From assembly GCA_002364005.1 (NCBI GenBank), contig DEXG01000003.1, positions 2,372 to 40,118 on the forward strand: a stretch of 37,747 nucleotides of DNA, written 5' to 3'. This document shows, piece after piece, positions 15,327-22,657 of this stretch; position 1 is the first letter of the stretch, and every line of letters begins with the position of its first letter. Under the pieces are notes generated by a model. That model saw only the letters and a program-made list of their open reading frames with translations, ran no database searches and was not told the origin of the DNA. A program made the position numbers and the translations under genes. The DNA comes from Phycisphaerales bacterium UBA3190. Lineage in GTDB: Bacteria; Planctomycetota; Phycisphaerae; Phycisphaerales; UBA1924.

Positions 15327-16670
15327 ATGCAACTGACGATGGTGGGTACAGGATATGTGGGTTTGGTCACCGGTGTGTGCCTCGCCAACGCAGGAAACGA
15401 TGTGATCTGTCTTGATGTCGATCCCGGCAAAATCGAGAAGCTCGAGAACGATGTCTGCCCGATCTATGAGCCGGGGCTGACCGAGCTGATGGTCAAGAAC
15501 CGCCAGGCGGGGCGGCTGACCTACACGCTCGACAAGAAGCATGCCTATCAGGCGGCCGACATGATCTTCATCTGCGTGGGAACGCCTTCCGATGACAGGG
15601 GCCATACGGACATGACCTTCATCGACAGCGCGGCCGACGATATCGGGCACGCGATCAAGGAGCTCGGTCCCGATCAGAAACCCAAAGTCGTCGTGGTGAA
15701 ATCCACGGTGCCCGTGGGAACGACCTTCCGCGTGAAGGACCGCATCAAGGACATCGTGGGCGATATCCCATTCCATGTTGCCGACAACCCTGAGTTCCTC
15801 AAGGAGGGCGACGCGGTCAACGACTTCAACAAGCCCGATCGCGTCGTGGTGGGCGTGGAGAGCCCCGCGGTGGGCGAGAAGTTCCGGGACCTGTATGACC
15901 CGTTCGTTCGGAACGGGCACCCCATCTTCGTGATGGATGTGCTCAGCGCCGAGATGGTCAAGTACGCGAGCAACAACTTCCTGGCGACCAAGATCTCGTT
16001 CATCAACGAGATGGCCAATCTCTGCGAGGCCTACGGGGCCAACATCAACCGCGTCCGCGAGGGCATGTGCTCCGATTCACGCATCGGGCACGCGTTCCTG
16101 CACCCCGGGCTGGGCTACGGCGGCTCGTGTTTCCCCAAGGACACGCTCGCCTGCATCATGATGGGCGACAAGGCCGGCGTCACCACCCAGGTCTCCAACG
16201 CGGTGCACGGCACCAACGAACGCCAGCGGAACCTGTTCTTCAACAAGATCCTCGGCCATTTCGGGGGCGAGTCGGGACTGCAGGGCAAGAAGCTCGCCTT
16301 CTGGGGGCTTGCGTTCAAGCCCCGCACCGACGACATCCGCAAGGCCCCCGCGTTGACCCTGGTGCGTAAGGCGTTGGGCTACGGTGCAAGCTGCACGGGC
16401 TTCGACCCGGTCGCGGCGGAGAATATCGCCAAGGAGATGGGCGATACCATCACCCTCAGTGACGACATGTACGAGTGTGCCCGCGATTGCGACGCCCTGG
16501 TCATCTCGACCGACTGGGCCGAGTTCAAGAGCCCGAACTTCCAGAAGCTCGCCGAGGTCATGAAGGGCAAGGTCATCTTCGACGGGCGGAACCTCTACCG
16601 GCGTCAGCACCTCGACGAACTCGGTTTCCATTATTACTCGGTGGGTCGCGCACCAGTGAAACCCGTGTAA
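15327..16670 (+). CDS. ugd: UDP-glucose 6-dehydrogenase
   Basis: Ugd oxidises UDP-glucose twice to UDP-glucuronate using NAD, supplying sugar acids for exopolysaccharide and envelope glycans. The 447-residue protein has the N-terminal Rossmann motif GTGYVGL at 7-13, CVGTPSDDRG at 83-92, NPEFLKEGDA at 154-163 and the catalytic Cys268 in GYGGSCFPKD. The C-terminal domain contains FWGLAFKPRTDDIRKAP. GGAGG lies 8-10 nt before the ATG. A zinc-ribbon membrane protein gene follows after 9 nt. A GDP-mannose dehydrogenase is possible but the spacing and length fit Ugd better. Confidence 0.96.
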   Translation: MQLTMVGTGYVGLVTGVCLANAGNDVICLDVDPGKIEKLENDVCPIYEPGLTELMVKNRQAGRLTYTLDKKHAYQAADMIFICVGTPSDDRGHTDMTFIDSAADDIGHAIKELGPDQKPKVVVVKSTVPVGTTFRVKDRIKDIVGDIPFHVADNPEFLKEGDAVNDFNKPDRVVVGVESPAVGEKFRDLYDPFVRNGHPIFVMDVLSAEMVKYASNNFLATKISFINEMANLCEAYGANINRVREGMCSDSRIGHAFLHPGLGYGGSCFPKDTLACIMMGDKAGVTTQVSNAVHGTNERQRNLFFNKILGHFGGESGLQGKKLAFWGLAFKPRTDDIRKAPALTLVRKALGYGASCTGFDPVAAENIAKEMGDTITLSDDMYECARDCDALVISTDWAEFKSPNFQKLAEVMKGKVIFDGRNLYRRQHLDELGFHYYSVGRAPVKPV

Positions 16671-16673
16671 GAT
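16668..16673 (+). promoter_or_regulatory. -10-like TAAGAT overlapping the ugd stop
   Basis: TAAGAT begins with the ugd stop codon and ends 6 nt before the ATG at 16680. It fits the leaderless spacing seen at other genes, but the match to TATAAT is weak. Confidence 0.25.
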
Positions 16674-16679
16674 GGGTTG

Positions 16680-17174
16680 ATGCCCACACCCCTCGATGAT
16701 CGACGAAAGCCCTGCGGCGTGGCCCGCCTGACGAATCGTCAGCTGGCTTGGCGTGCCATCGGGATCAAGTCCTTGACCAAGGACAAGATCATCAAACAGG
16801 AACAGCAGGCGACCATCAACACCGAGGTGCTGATCGCGCTGGTCGGCGGGGTGCTTGGGTGGGCTCTGGCGAGCTTTACCGGAATCGTGCTGCTCGGGCA
16901 GAAGGGCACGCTGCTGTGGAACCTGATCATCCCCTTCTGCAGTTCAATCGTCGTGTCAACGCTGCTGTGGTTCGGGTTGCTTGGATGGGTGCGACTCCGC
17001 AAGTTCGATCGCATTGCGCAGATCCATCTCACGCACGGCATCTGCCCATCGTGCGCGTACCAGCTCGATGATCTGACCACCCAGGACGATGGGTGTGTCG
17101 TGTGCCCCGAGTGCAACGCCGCCTGGAAACAAAGCCGGGTTCGGCGAGCGGATGAAACGGTGACGCATGCCTGA
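16680..17174 (+). CDS. Membrane protein with C-terminal zinc ribbon, unknown function
   Basis: This 164-residue protein is unrecognised beyond its architecture. A basic N-terminal region (about 1-40) is followed by two hydrophobic helices near 48-72 and 80-105, then a cytoplasmic-looking basic stretch and a four-cysteine zinc ribbon at about 122-146 (CPSC, then CPEC). This resembles the zinc-ribbon membrane proteins frequent in planctomycetes and mirrors the gene at 28714-29106, where the ribbon is N-terminal. The ATG at 16680 is preferred to a TTG one codon earlier. Its end overlaps the DNA methyltransferase start by 8 nt, so the two are probably co-translated. Confidence 0.75.
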   Translation: MPTPLDDRRKPCGVARLTNRQLAWRAIGIKSLTKDKIIKQEQQATINTEVLIALVGGVLGWALASFTGIVLLGQKGTLLWNLIIPFCSSIVVSTLLWFGLLGWVRLRKFDRIAQIHLTHGICPSCAYQLDDLTTQDDGCVVCPECNAAWKQSRVRRADETVTHA

Positions 17175-17889
17175 ATCTGCCCGCGTGAGCAATGAGGACT
17201 GGCTCGTTCGAGCTGACCGGTTCGATGATGAGACGATCGATCTGCTGTATGCTGATCCCCCATTCAACACCGGCAAATCACAGGTCGCGGCTTCGGGGTC
17301 GTATCAGGACGCCTGGCCCAGCACCGACGCATGGGTTGATTGGCTCCGCGAACGACTCGAAGTGACCATCCCCAAGCTCAAGCCCACCGGCTCAATGCTG
17401 ATTCATGTTGATTGGCGGACAAGTCATCGGGTGCGAGTGCTGCTCGATGAGCTCCTGGGCGAGGACCGCTTCGTCAATCACCTGATCTGGCGTTACGGGC
17501 TGGGCGGGTCGTCCCCGCGCCGCTTCGCACGCAAGCACGACGACATCCTGTTCTACAGCATCGATCCTGATCGGTACTACTTCGAGCCGCCCATGGTCCC
17601 CGCGACGAGCAACCGGATGAAGGGGCAGATGAAGAAGGCGACCGATGTGCTCGATGTCCCGACCCTGAACAACATGGCCGACGAACGAGTGGGATACCCG
17701 ACCCAGAAGCCCCTGGCGCTCCTGGAGCTGCTCGTAGGGGCGTGCTGCCCCGCGGGTGGGGTGGTCTTCGACCCGTGCTGTGGCTCTGGGACGACGCTGG
17801 TGGCAGCGCAGCGCCTGAATCGAACCCCGATCGGATGCGACCTGAACCCCGAAGCGGTCGCGATCGCGAGGGCCCGATTGCAAGGTTAA
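17167..17889 (+). CDS. Solitary site-specific DNA methyltransferase (N4/N6, beta-type order)
   Basis: This 240-residue enzyme is expected to methylate adenine N6 or cytosine N4 in DNA. Catalytic motif IV is at 30-33 (DPPF in LLYADPPFNTG), and the SAM-binding motif I is near the C terminus at about 201-210 (FDPCCGSGTT), followed by GCDLNPEAV. This order, IV before I, is that of beta-class methyltransferases. The region between (about 70-190) must hold target recognition and is short. No restriction endonuclase or specificity gene lies nearby, so it is probably an orphan regulatory or epigenetic methyltransferase. The start overlaps the previous stop by 8 nt. The target base cannot be decided from DPPF alone. 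Confidence 0.88.
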   Translation: MPESARVSNEDWLVRADRFDDETIDLLYADPPFNTGKSQVAASGSYQDAWPSTDAWVDWLRERLEVTIPKLKPTGSMLIHVDWRTSHRVRVLLDELLGEDRFVNHLIWRYGLGGSSPRRFARKHDDILFYSIDPDRYYFEPPMVPATSNRMKGQMKKATDVLDVPTLNNMADERVGYPTQKPLALLELLVGACCPAGGVVFDPCCGSGTTLVAAQRLNRTPIGCDLNPEAVAIARARLQG

Positions 17890-17934
17890 AAAAAGCGCGG
17901 GACCCGACGCTTTGCAGCTGATCGAGTCCCGCGC
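17888..17934 (-). terminator. Rho-independent terminator of the PEP-CTERM gene
   Basis: GCGCGGGAC (17895-17903) pairs with GTCCCGCGC (17926-17934), and seven A residues (17888-17894) lie on the left. Read on the minus strand this is a hairpin followed by a U-run, placed 27 nt after the PEP-CTERM gene stop. Confidence 0.85.
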
Positions 17935-17960
17935 GAGAGGGGGCAGTTGGGTAAATGGTT

Positions 17961-18623
17961 TTAGCGTCGACGACGTGCTGTGGCAAGTCCGCCCAAGCCA
18001 AGCAGTGCAAGTGCGCTCGGGGCTGGTGTGATTGCGACATTGTCGAGGTCAAAGTCGACAACGAGTGGGGTGTCGAGCCCGTCAGGACGATCGACCGAGA
18101 CCTGCAGGTTGCCGATCGCGGCCATGATCTCGTTGAACGCCTGCGGGGTCGGGGCGCCCTCGATCGTGACGAGCGGGTTGAAGAAGCTCAGGTCGAAACT
18201 CAGGGTGACCCATTCGTCTGATACGACGGGGCCTGCCAGCTCGACCGCGAAAGCGGGAAAGTTGTTCGAGCTTGCCACGCGGAGCGCAATGCCCAGGTCC
18301 TGCCCAGCGTTGTGACGGAAGTCGAAGCTGATGCGGTCGATGCCGCCTGCGAGGTAATCGCCGACAAACGCGTCGCCCGAGGCGTCGAAGTCATCCTGGC
18401 CGCGGAAGACGGTCAGCCCGAAGGGGCCGGCGCTGTTGAGATCCGCGGTGCTGCTGATGTACGCGCTGCCGTCGAGTGCGCCCGTCGAGTTGTAGGTGGG
18501 GGCGCTGAAGCTGCCCTGGAGCCAGCCGTTGGCGCCGGTCTCAAAGGTCTCGGTGAACGACGACACGCCGGCGTTGGCAACGCCCGCGGCGATCATCATC
18601 GCGCTGATGGTCATGGTCTTCAT
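17961..18623 (-). CDS. PEP-CTERM-like sorted secreted protein (PAP variant)
   Basis: This is a 220-residue exported protein. The ATG at 18623 is chosen because GAGGAGA precedes it and it begins a signal peptide (MKTMTISAMMIAAGVANAG). The middle is a beta-rich, jelly-roll-like domain of unknown binding (FTETFETGANGWLQGSF, then ISFDFRHNAGQDLGIALR). The C terminus is a sorting tail: TPAPSAL, a hydrophobic helix rich in Leu and Gly, then ARRRR. The expected family motif is PEP; Pro-Ala-Pro stands in its place. Such proteins are processed at the membrane by an exosortase-type enzyme, which is not in this window. The function of the main domain is unknown. Confidence 0.85.
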   Translation of the reverse strand: MKTMTISAMMIAAGVANAGVSSFTETFETGANGWLQGSFSAPTYNSTGALDGSAYISSTADLNSAGPFGLTVFRGQDDFDASGDAFVGDYLAGGIDRISFDFRHNAGQDLGIALRVASSNNFPAFAVELAGPVVSDEWVTLSFDLSFFNPLVTIEGAPTPQAFNEIMAAIGNLQVSVDRPDGLDTPLVVDFDLDNVAITPAPSALALLGLGGLATARRRR

Positions 18624-18672
18624 ATCTATCTCCTCAGGGTCGCCCGCACACAAACGCGGGGTGGGGTTTGGA

Positions 18673-19707
18673 TTAGCCGGCGCTGAAGGCCGTCAGGAAC
18701 TGTGAAACATCAAAGAAGTTGAACTGGCAATCGCCGTTGAGGTCGGCGCTGGTATCGCCCGCGTTGAACGAGGTCAGGAACTCGCTGACATCGAAGAAGT
18801 TGAACTCCCCGTCGCTGTTGAAGTCGCCGGGCGAGCCGACACGCACGGTCAGCTCAAGGCGTGGGGCGTAGCCAAAGATCACCGCCAGCGGGTTCTCCTT
18901 GGTGTACCAGAAGGGGTAGGCGATCTCGCCCGTCCCGCCGCCGTCGCCACCGTTGGCCGCGTGCAGCGAGCTCACCGCGAAACGGACCTCGCCGAGCGAC
19001 AGACCCTCAGCAAGGTAGTTGCGGATGCCCGGCTGGCACAGATCGACATCAAAGGTGAAGTCCGAGTCCGCCGGGACAAGCTCGCCCGGGAGGACCGTGT
19101 CGTTCTGGGCGATCGCCATCGGCGTCGCGTCGAACTCTTCCTTCAGGTTGTTGGAGATATTGACCGGGTCGCTGCCCTCGAAGGGGAAGTACGCGGCAAA
19201 TGCATACCGCGATCCCTGCGTCGGATCGACATCAGCGATGCCGCCAAACGCGGAGTACTCGCCCCAGGTGGCTTGGCTCTGCTCGTCCTGGTAGCCGATC
19301 GCCCAAAGGTGAACCGGTCGCCCGTCGTCTGTATCGAGCGAGTTGTCGAGGAACAGGTAGGTGTCGTGCGTGTCGTATGTGGGGTCGTAGCGGAACACAT
19401 TGCCGTTGGTGTTGGTGATGATCACGCGGGCGCTGAGCACCTGATACTCCGATGAATCGAGCCCGCTCATGACATCGGCGAGCGTATCAAACCCGAGGAT
19501 GAACTGCGCATCGTGATCATCGAACCCGTCGAGTTCGACGGCTCCGAAGGTGGACGCGGACAGGCGTGTGCCGGGCGAGCCGTTGAAGGGGTAGTTCCAA
19601 CGATCCATGGTCGGGGCGTCGTACTCGACCGTGATCGTTTCCGATTGGGCCGCTGCTGAACCCGCGAGCACGGCAATGGTGAGCAAGGCAGAAGTTGCGC
19701 GATTCAT
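18673..19707 (-). CDS. Secreted protein with two GC-type dockerin-like repeats
   Basis: This is a 344-residue exported protein of unknown function. The signal peptide is about residues 1-20 (ends AGSAAAQS). Residues 25-285 look beta-rich and extracellular, with no recognised family. The C terminus has two dockerin-like calcium loops, DFNSDGEFNFFDVSEFL and DLNGDCQFNFFDVSQFL, each with the alternating Asp/Asn ligands. It ends in FSAG without the Cys-Pro seen in the two related tails at 24365 and 34909. GGGAG precedes the ATG. The next minus-strand gene is the PEP-CTERM protein, 49 nt away. Partners (cohesins) are not in the window. Confidence 0.8.
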   Translation of the reverse strand: MNRATSALLTIAVLAGSAAAQSETITVEYDAPTMDRWNYPFNGSPGTRLSASTFGAVELDGFDDHDAQFILGFDTLADVMSGLDSSEYQVLSARVIITNTNGNVFRYDPTYDTHDTYLFLDNSLDTDDGRPVHLWAIGYQDEQSQATWGEYSAFGGIADVDPTQGSRYAFAAYFPFEGSDPVNISNNLKEEFDATPMAIAQNDTVLPGELVPADSDFTFDVDLCQPGIRNYLAEGLSLGEVRFAVSSLHAANGGDGGGTGEIAYPFWYTKENPLAVIFGYAPRLELTVRVGSPGDFNSDGEFNFFDVSEFLTSFNAGDTSADLNGDCQFNFFDVSQFLTAFSAG

Positions 19708-19893
19708 ATCTTCAATCTCCCATGGGTGGAGCAGGGTGGATAAATTCAGCCGGACCTTGTTGAGATTCAGTCGCAGCTACGGAAGAATACACACAGATTG
19801 CGATGAGATCGAGTCTCAGTTGCAGACAATTTTGGTAATGCGAGATAGAATCCCATCCAGCGAGATTTCAACGCCACCCCAGCAGATTCAGAG

Positions 19894-20832
19894 ATGAGCA
19901 GCATGGAACGCTTCAACGCCTCAATCAGGACAACCCGGTCTGCATTCACGCTCATTGAGCTGCTCGTGGTGATCGGGATCATCGCGATCCTCATGGGTGT
20001 CCTGCTGCCCGCGCTGGGCAAGGCGAGGACCACCGCGGCAGCGGTACGCGAGATGTCCGGTGCCCGCCAGCTGATGACGGCGTACACCATGTACGCCGAC
20101 GACAACCGCGGCAGCCTCATGATCGGCTTCATCCAGAACGAAGTCTGGACATCGTTCCAGCAAAGCAATGCGGAACCCCGAGACGCCGCCGGCGTGCGGA
20201 TCGGCTCGCCCATCGCCAACCGCTACCCATGGCGCATCGCGCCGTACCTCGATTGGAACATGGACGCGCTCTACATGGACCCACGCGTGGTTGAGTTCCT
20301 CGCCGAAGACGAGAGCGTCAACGCCGGTTCCGCGTCCGCAAGCCATTCCGCAATGCGGTATGTGACCTCGCTCTACCCGAGCTTCGGCGTCAACTCCTAC
20401 TTCGTCGGCGGCGGCGGCGTTTCAGGGGATCCCTTCCCGATGACAAAGCAGGGACGCCGATACTTCGGCGACTTCCACATCAGCAAGATGTACCAGGCAC
20501 GCCGATCTTCCCAGCTCCTGACTTTCGCCTCCGCGCGAAGCAGCACCGGCACCTTCCTCAGCGGCTACGGCGTTGTTGAAGGATTCCACACGGTCATGCC
20601 ACCGTACCGCTACGAGAACCAGGGGCGGAACTGGGAAACAAACTACGACGAGTACGCGGAAAACCCCAACCTGAACTCGGGCAACGTCTCGCTCCGCTAC
20701 AACGGCAAGGGCATCGCCGCCATCCTCGACGGCCACGTCGAGCAGTGGGGCTGGGACGAGTTCGCCGACATGCGTCGCTGGGCCGATCAGGCAACCAAGC
20801 CCGACTGGACCATCAAAACACGCCTGCCCTAA
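19894..20832 (+). CDS. Prepilin-like protein with N-methylation motif and C-terminal DGH motif
   Basis: This 312-residue protein begins with a type IV prepilin-type leader: basic region, then AFTLIELLVVIGIIAIL with the cleavage before Phe and the Glu at +5. A hydrophobic helix of about 20 residues anchors it to the inner membrane as a pseudopilin. The rest is a globular domain with aromatic/Gly-rich stretches, ending near ILDGHVEQWGWDEF, like the H-X9-DG family common in planctomycetes. Its role there is unknown and the proteins are highly expanded. The start could be ATG 19894 or ATG 19903; neither has a strong Shine-Dalgarno. TAGAAT at 19846-19851 is a possible -10 box. Confidence 0.88.
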   Translation: MSSMERFNASIRTTRSAFTLIELLVVIGIIAILMGVLLPALGKARTTAAAVREMSGARQLMTAYTMYADDNRGSLMIGFIQNEVWTSFQQSNAEPRDAAGVRIGSPIANRYPWRIAPYLDWNMDALYMDPRVVEFLAEDESVNAGSASASHSAMRYVTSLYPSFGVNSYFVGGGGVSGDPFPMTKQGRRYFGDFHISKMYQARRSSQLLTFASARSSTGTFLSGYGVVEGFHTVMPPYRYENQGRNWETNYDEYAENPNLNSGNVSLRYNGKGIAAILDGHVEQWGWDEFADMRRWADQATKPDWTIKTRLP

Positions 20833-20860
20833 CCCGACGCACTCCCGTGCCTTTTATGTC

Positions 20861-20885
20861 TCGTGGGACGGGCTTCCAGCCCGTC
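20861..20885 (+). repeat. Dispersed hairpin repeat GACGGGCT-TCC-AGCCCGTC
   Basis: GACGGGCT (20867-20874) and AGCCCGTC (20878-20885) form a perfect stem. The left flank TCGTGG is shared with the inverted copy at 15184-15198. It lies between the prepilin-like gene and tyrS and could also act as a weak terminator; there is no T-run. Confidence 0.6.
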
Positions 20886-20992
20886 ACTCCTTGTCTCCTA
20901 CCTCAAGAACCTATCCAACGACCAACCACCGGTGGCACCCGCCACTGGCGGATCCCGCCTGTGCACGCCCTGCCACCACCGCGCACCCGACC

Positions 20993-20998
20993 TATCCT
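20993..20998 (+). promoter_or_regulatory. tyrS: -10-like TATCCT before tyrS
   Basis: TATCCT lies in the same CCTATCCTCT decamer that precedes purM, here 8 nt before the ATG. No Shine-Dalgarno was seen. A leader of zero to three nt is suggested. Confidence 0.35.
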
Positions 20999-21006
20999 CT
21001 GGGTCT

Positions 21007-22542
21007 ATGAGCGAGACCACAAAAAACGCACAGATCACCGACCTCGTCGCCGAACTCGAATGGCGCGGCCTCATCAAGGACGCCACCGACAAGGACGCCC
21101 TCCGCGATCACCTCGCCAGCGGGCAACGCAAGGTCTATGTCGGCTTCGACCCGACCGCCGACTCGCTCACCATCGGCAACCTCGTCCCCATCATGATGCT
21201 GGCCCATGTCAAACGCGCCGGGCACATCCCCGTCGTCGTCATGGGCGGCGGTACCGGGCTCATCGGCGACCCCTCGGGCAAGAGCGCCGAGCGCATGATG
21301 ATGACCGAGGAAACCGTCCAGCGTCATGTCGATTGCCAGCGACCGATCTTCGAGAATGTCCTCGGGCAGATCGAGGGCCCGGAACACCACATCAAGAACA
21401 ACCTCGAATGGCTGGGCAAGATCAGCTACATCGAGGCCCTGCGCGACATTGGCAAGCACTTCAGCGTCAACATGATGATGCAGAAGGAGTCGGTCAAGGA
21501 TCGCCTCAACAACCGCGAGCAGGGCATCTCCTACACCGAGTTCTCGTACATGATTTTGCAGGCGTATGACTTTGCCTACCTGTACGAGCATGACGGAATT
21601 ACCGTGCAGTTTGGGGGGAGCGATCAGTACGGGAACATTGTCGCCGGTGCAGACCTCATTCGTCGATACCGGCACGAGTTTCTTACATCGATGAATTTGC
21701 GTTTCCTCAAAGCTGCAAGAAAAGCGGGTGCTGATGTCACTGAGCGTGTTATCACAGATGCTGCAGCGCAGGATGCAGACGAGCAGCCAACAGAGTTCGG
21801 TGCGGCATTGATTTCGACTTTGAAGCTCAACAGACGACGCTTTTCAGAGATCCCATTCTCAGACCAAGAAGATCGTCGATTAGATTTTGAATTGCAGTTC
21901 AAAGAGAAGAGTGCTTTTGGCCTCACCGCCCCCCTCGTCCAGAAAGCTGACGGCGGCAAGTTCGGCAAAACCGAGACTGGTGCGGTCTGGCTCACCGCCG
22001 CGCGAACATCGCCATATGCCTACTACCAGTTCTGGCTCAACGCGACCGACGAGGATGCTCGCAACTGGATCAAGGTCTTCACCTTCCTGCCGCAGGACGA
22101 GATCGAAGCCCTCATCGCCCGCCACGAGGAGAACCCGGGCAAGCGCGAACTCCAGCGCACCCTCGCGCAGAACGCCACCCAGATCCTCCACGGCACCGAC
22201 GCGATGGAAAACGCCGAAGCCGCCGGCAAGGCACTCTTCTCGGGTGAAGTGGGGACCCTCGACAAGGACACCCTCGTCGAGGTCTTCGCCAGCGTGCCCA
22301 CCACCGAGCACGCCAAGAGCGACCTCGAAGGCGATGGTGCCGACCCCGTCGACCTGCTCATCGCCTGCGACCTCGCCTCATCCAAACGCGAGGCCCGCGA
22401 GTTCCTCTCCGGCAACTCCGTCTCCATCAACGGCGAGAAGATCGGCGCGGACACCCGGCTCACCACGGCCCACCTGCTGCACGGATCGTTCATCGCCATC
22501 CGGCGCGGCAAGAAGAAGTGGCACATGACGAAGTGGTCGTGA
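21007..22542 (+). CDS. tyrS: Tyrosyl-tRNA synthetase with about 80-residue insertion
   Basis: TyrRS charges tRNA-Tyr with tyrosine. At 511 residues it exceeds E. coli TyrRS (424). The HIGH-like segment is PTADSLTIGNL, with TIGN at 55-58 in place of H-x-G-H. The tyrosine-site motif FGGSDQYGN is at about 205-213, LIRR at 217-220, the KMSKS-like KFGKT at 318-322, and an S4 RNA-binding domain closes the protein (about 440-505). Between LIRR and FGLTAPL (residue 304), where E. coli has only a short link, lie about 80 extra residues (21667-21915), and DNA from about 21541 to 21918 is lower in GC than the rest. The ATG at 21007 is the first Met of the conserved N terminus. Confidence 0.93.
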   Translation: MSETTKNAQITDLVAELEWRGLIKDATDKDALRDHLASGQRKVYVGFDPTADSLTIGNLVPIMMLAHVKRAGHIPVVVMGGGTGLIGDPSGKSAERMMMTEETVQRHVDCQRPIFENVLGQIEGPEHHIKNNLEWLGKISYIEALRDIGKHFSVNMMMQKESVKDRLNNREQGISYTEFSYMILQAYDFAYLYEHDGITVQFGGSDQYGNIVAGADLIRRYRHEFLTSMNLRFLKAARKAGADVTERVITDAAAQDADEQPTEFGAALISTLKLNRRRFSEIPFSDQEDRRLDFELQFKEKSAFGLTAPLVQKADGGKFGKTETGAVWLTAARTSPYAYYQFWLNATDEDARNWIKVFTFLPQDEIEALIARHEENPGKRELQRTLAQNATQILHGTDAMENAEAAGKALFSGEVGTLDKDTLVEVFASVPTTEHAKSDLEGDGADPVDLLIACDLASSKREAREFLSGNSVSINGEKIGADTRLTTAHLLHGSFIAIRRGKKKWHMTKWS

Positions 22543-22550
22543 GCTTTTAC

Positions 22551-22624
22551 GAGCCGCGACCGTAAGGGAGCGGTCCTGGATCGCCAATGTACCCAAAGAA
22601 ACCGCTCCCTCACGGTCGCGGCTC
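22551..22624. repeat. 24-bp inverted repeat (GAGCCGCGACCGT family)
   Basis: The left arm (22551-22574) and right arm (22601-22624) are reverse complements with one mismatch, separated by 26 bases. It fills the convergent gap between tyrS and the oxidoreductase-like gene and could terminate both. The sequence resembles a REP-like element I recall as common in planctomycetes. Confidence 0.8.
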
Positions 22625-22654
22625 GTTCACTTTTCGTCGCGGCTCGTTCACCTT
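22615..22654 (+). repeat. Tandem partial repeat of the inverted-repeat arm
   Basis: GTCGCGGCTCGTTCAC occurs twice, starting at 22615 and about 22634, each followed by a short T-rich stretch. It duplicates the outer end of the right arm of the 22551-22624 element. Confidence 0.65.
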
Positions 22655-22657
22655 TAC

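Noticed and set aside
21667..21915. Intein in tyrS
   Set aside because: The insert is only about 80 residues, lacks a Cys/Ser at its first position and a His-Asn end, and has no intein blocks.
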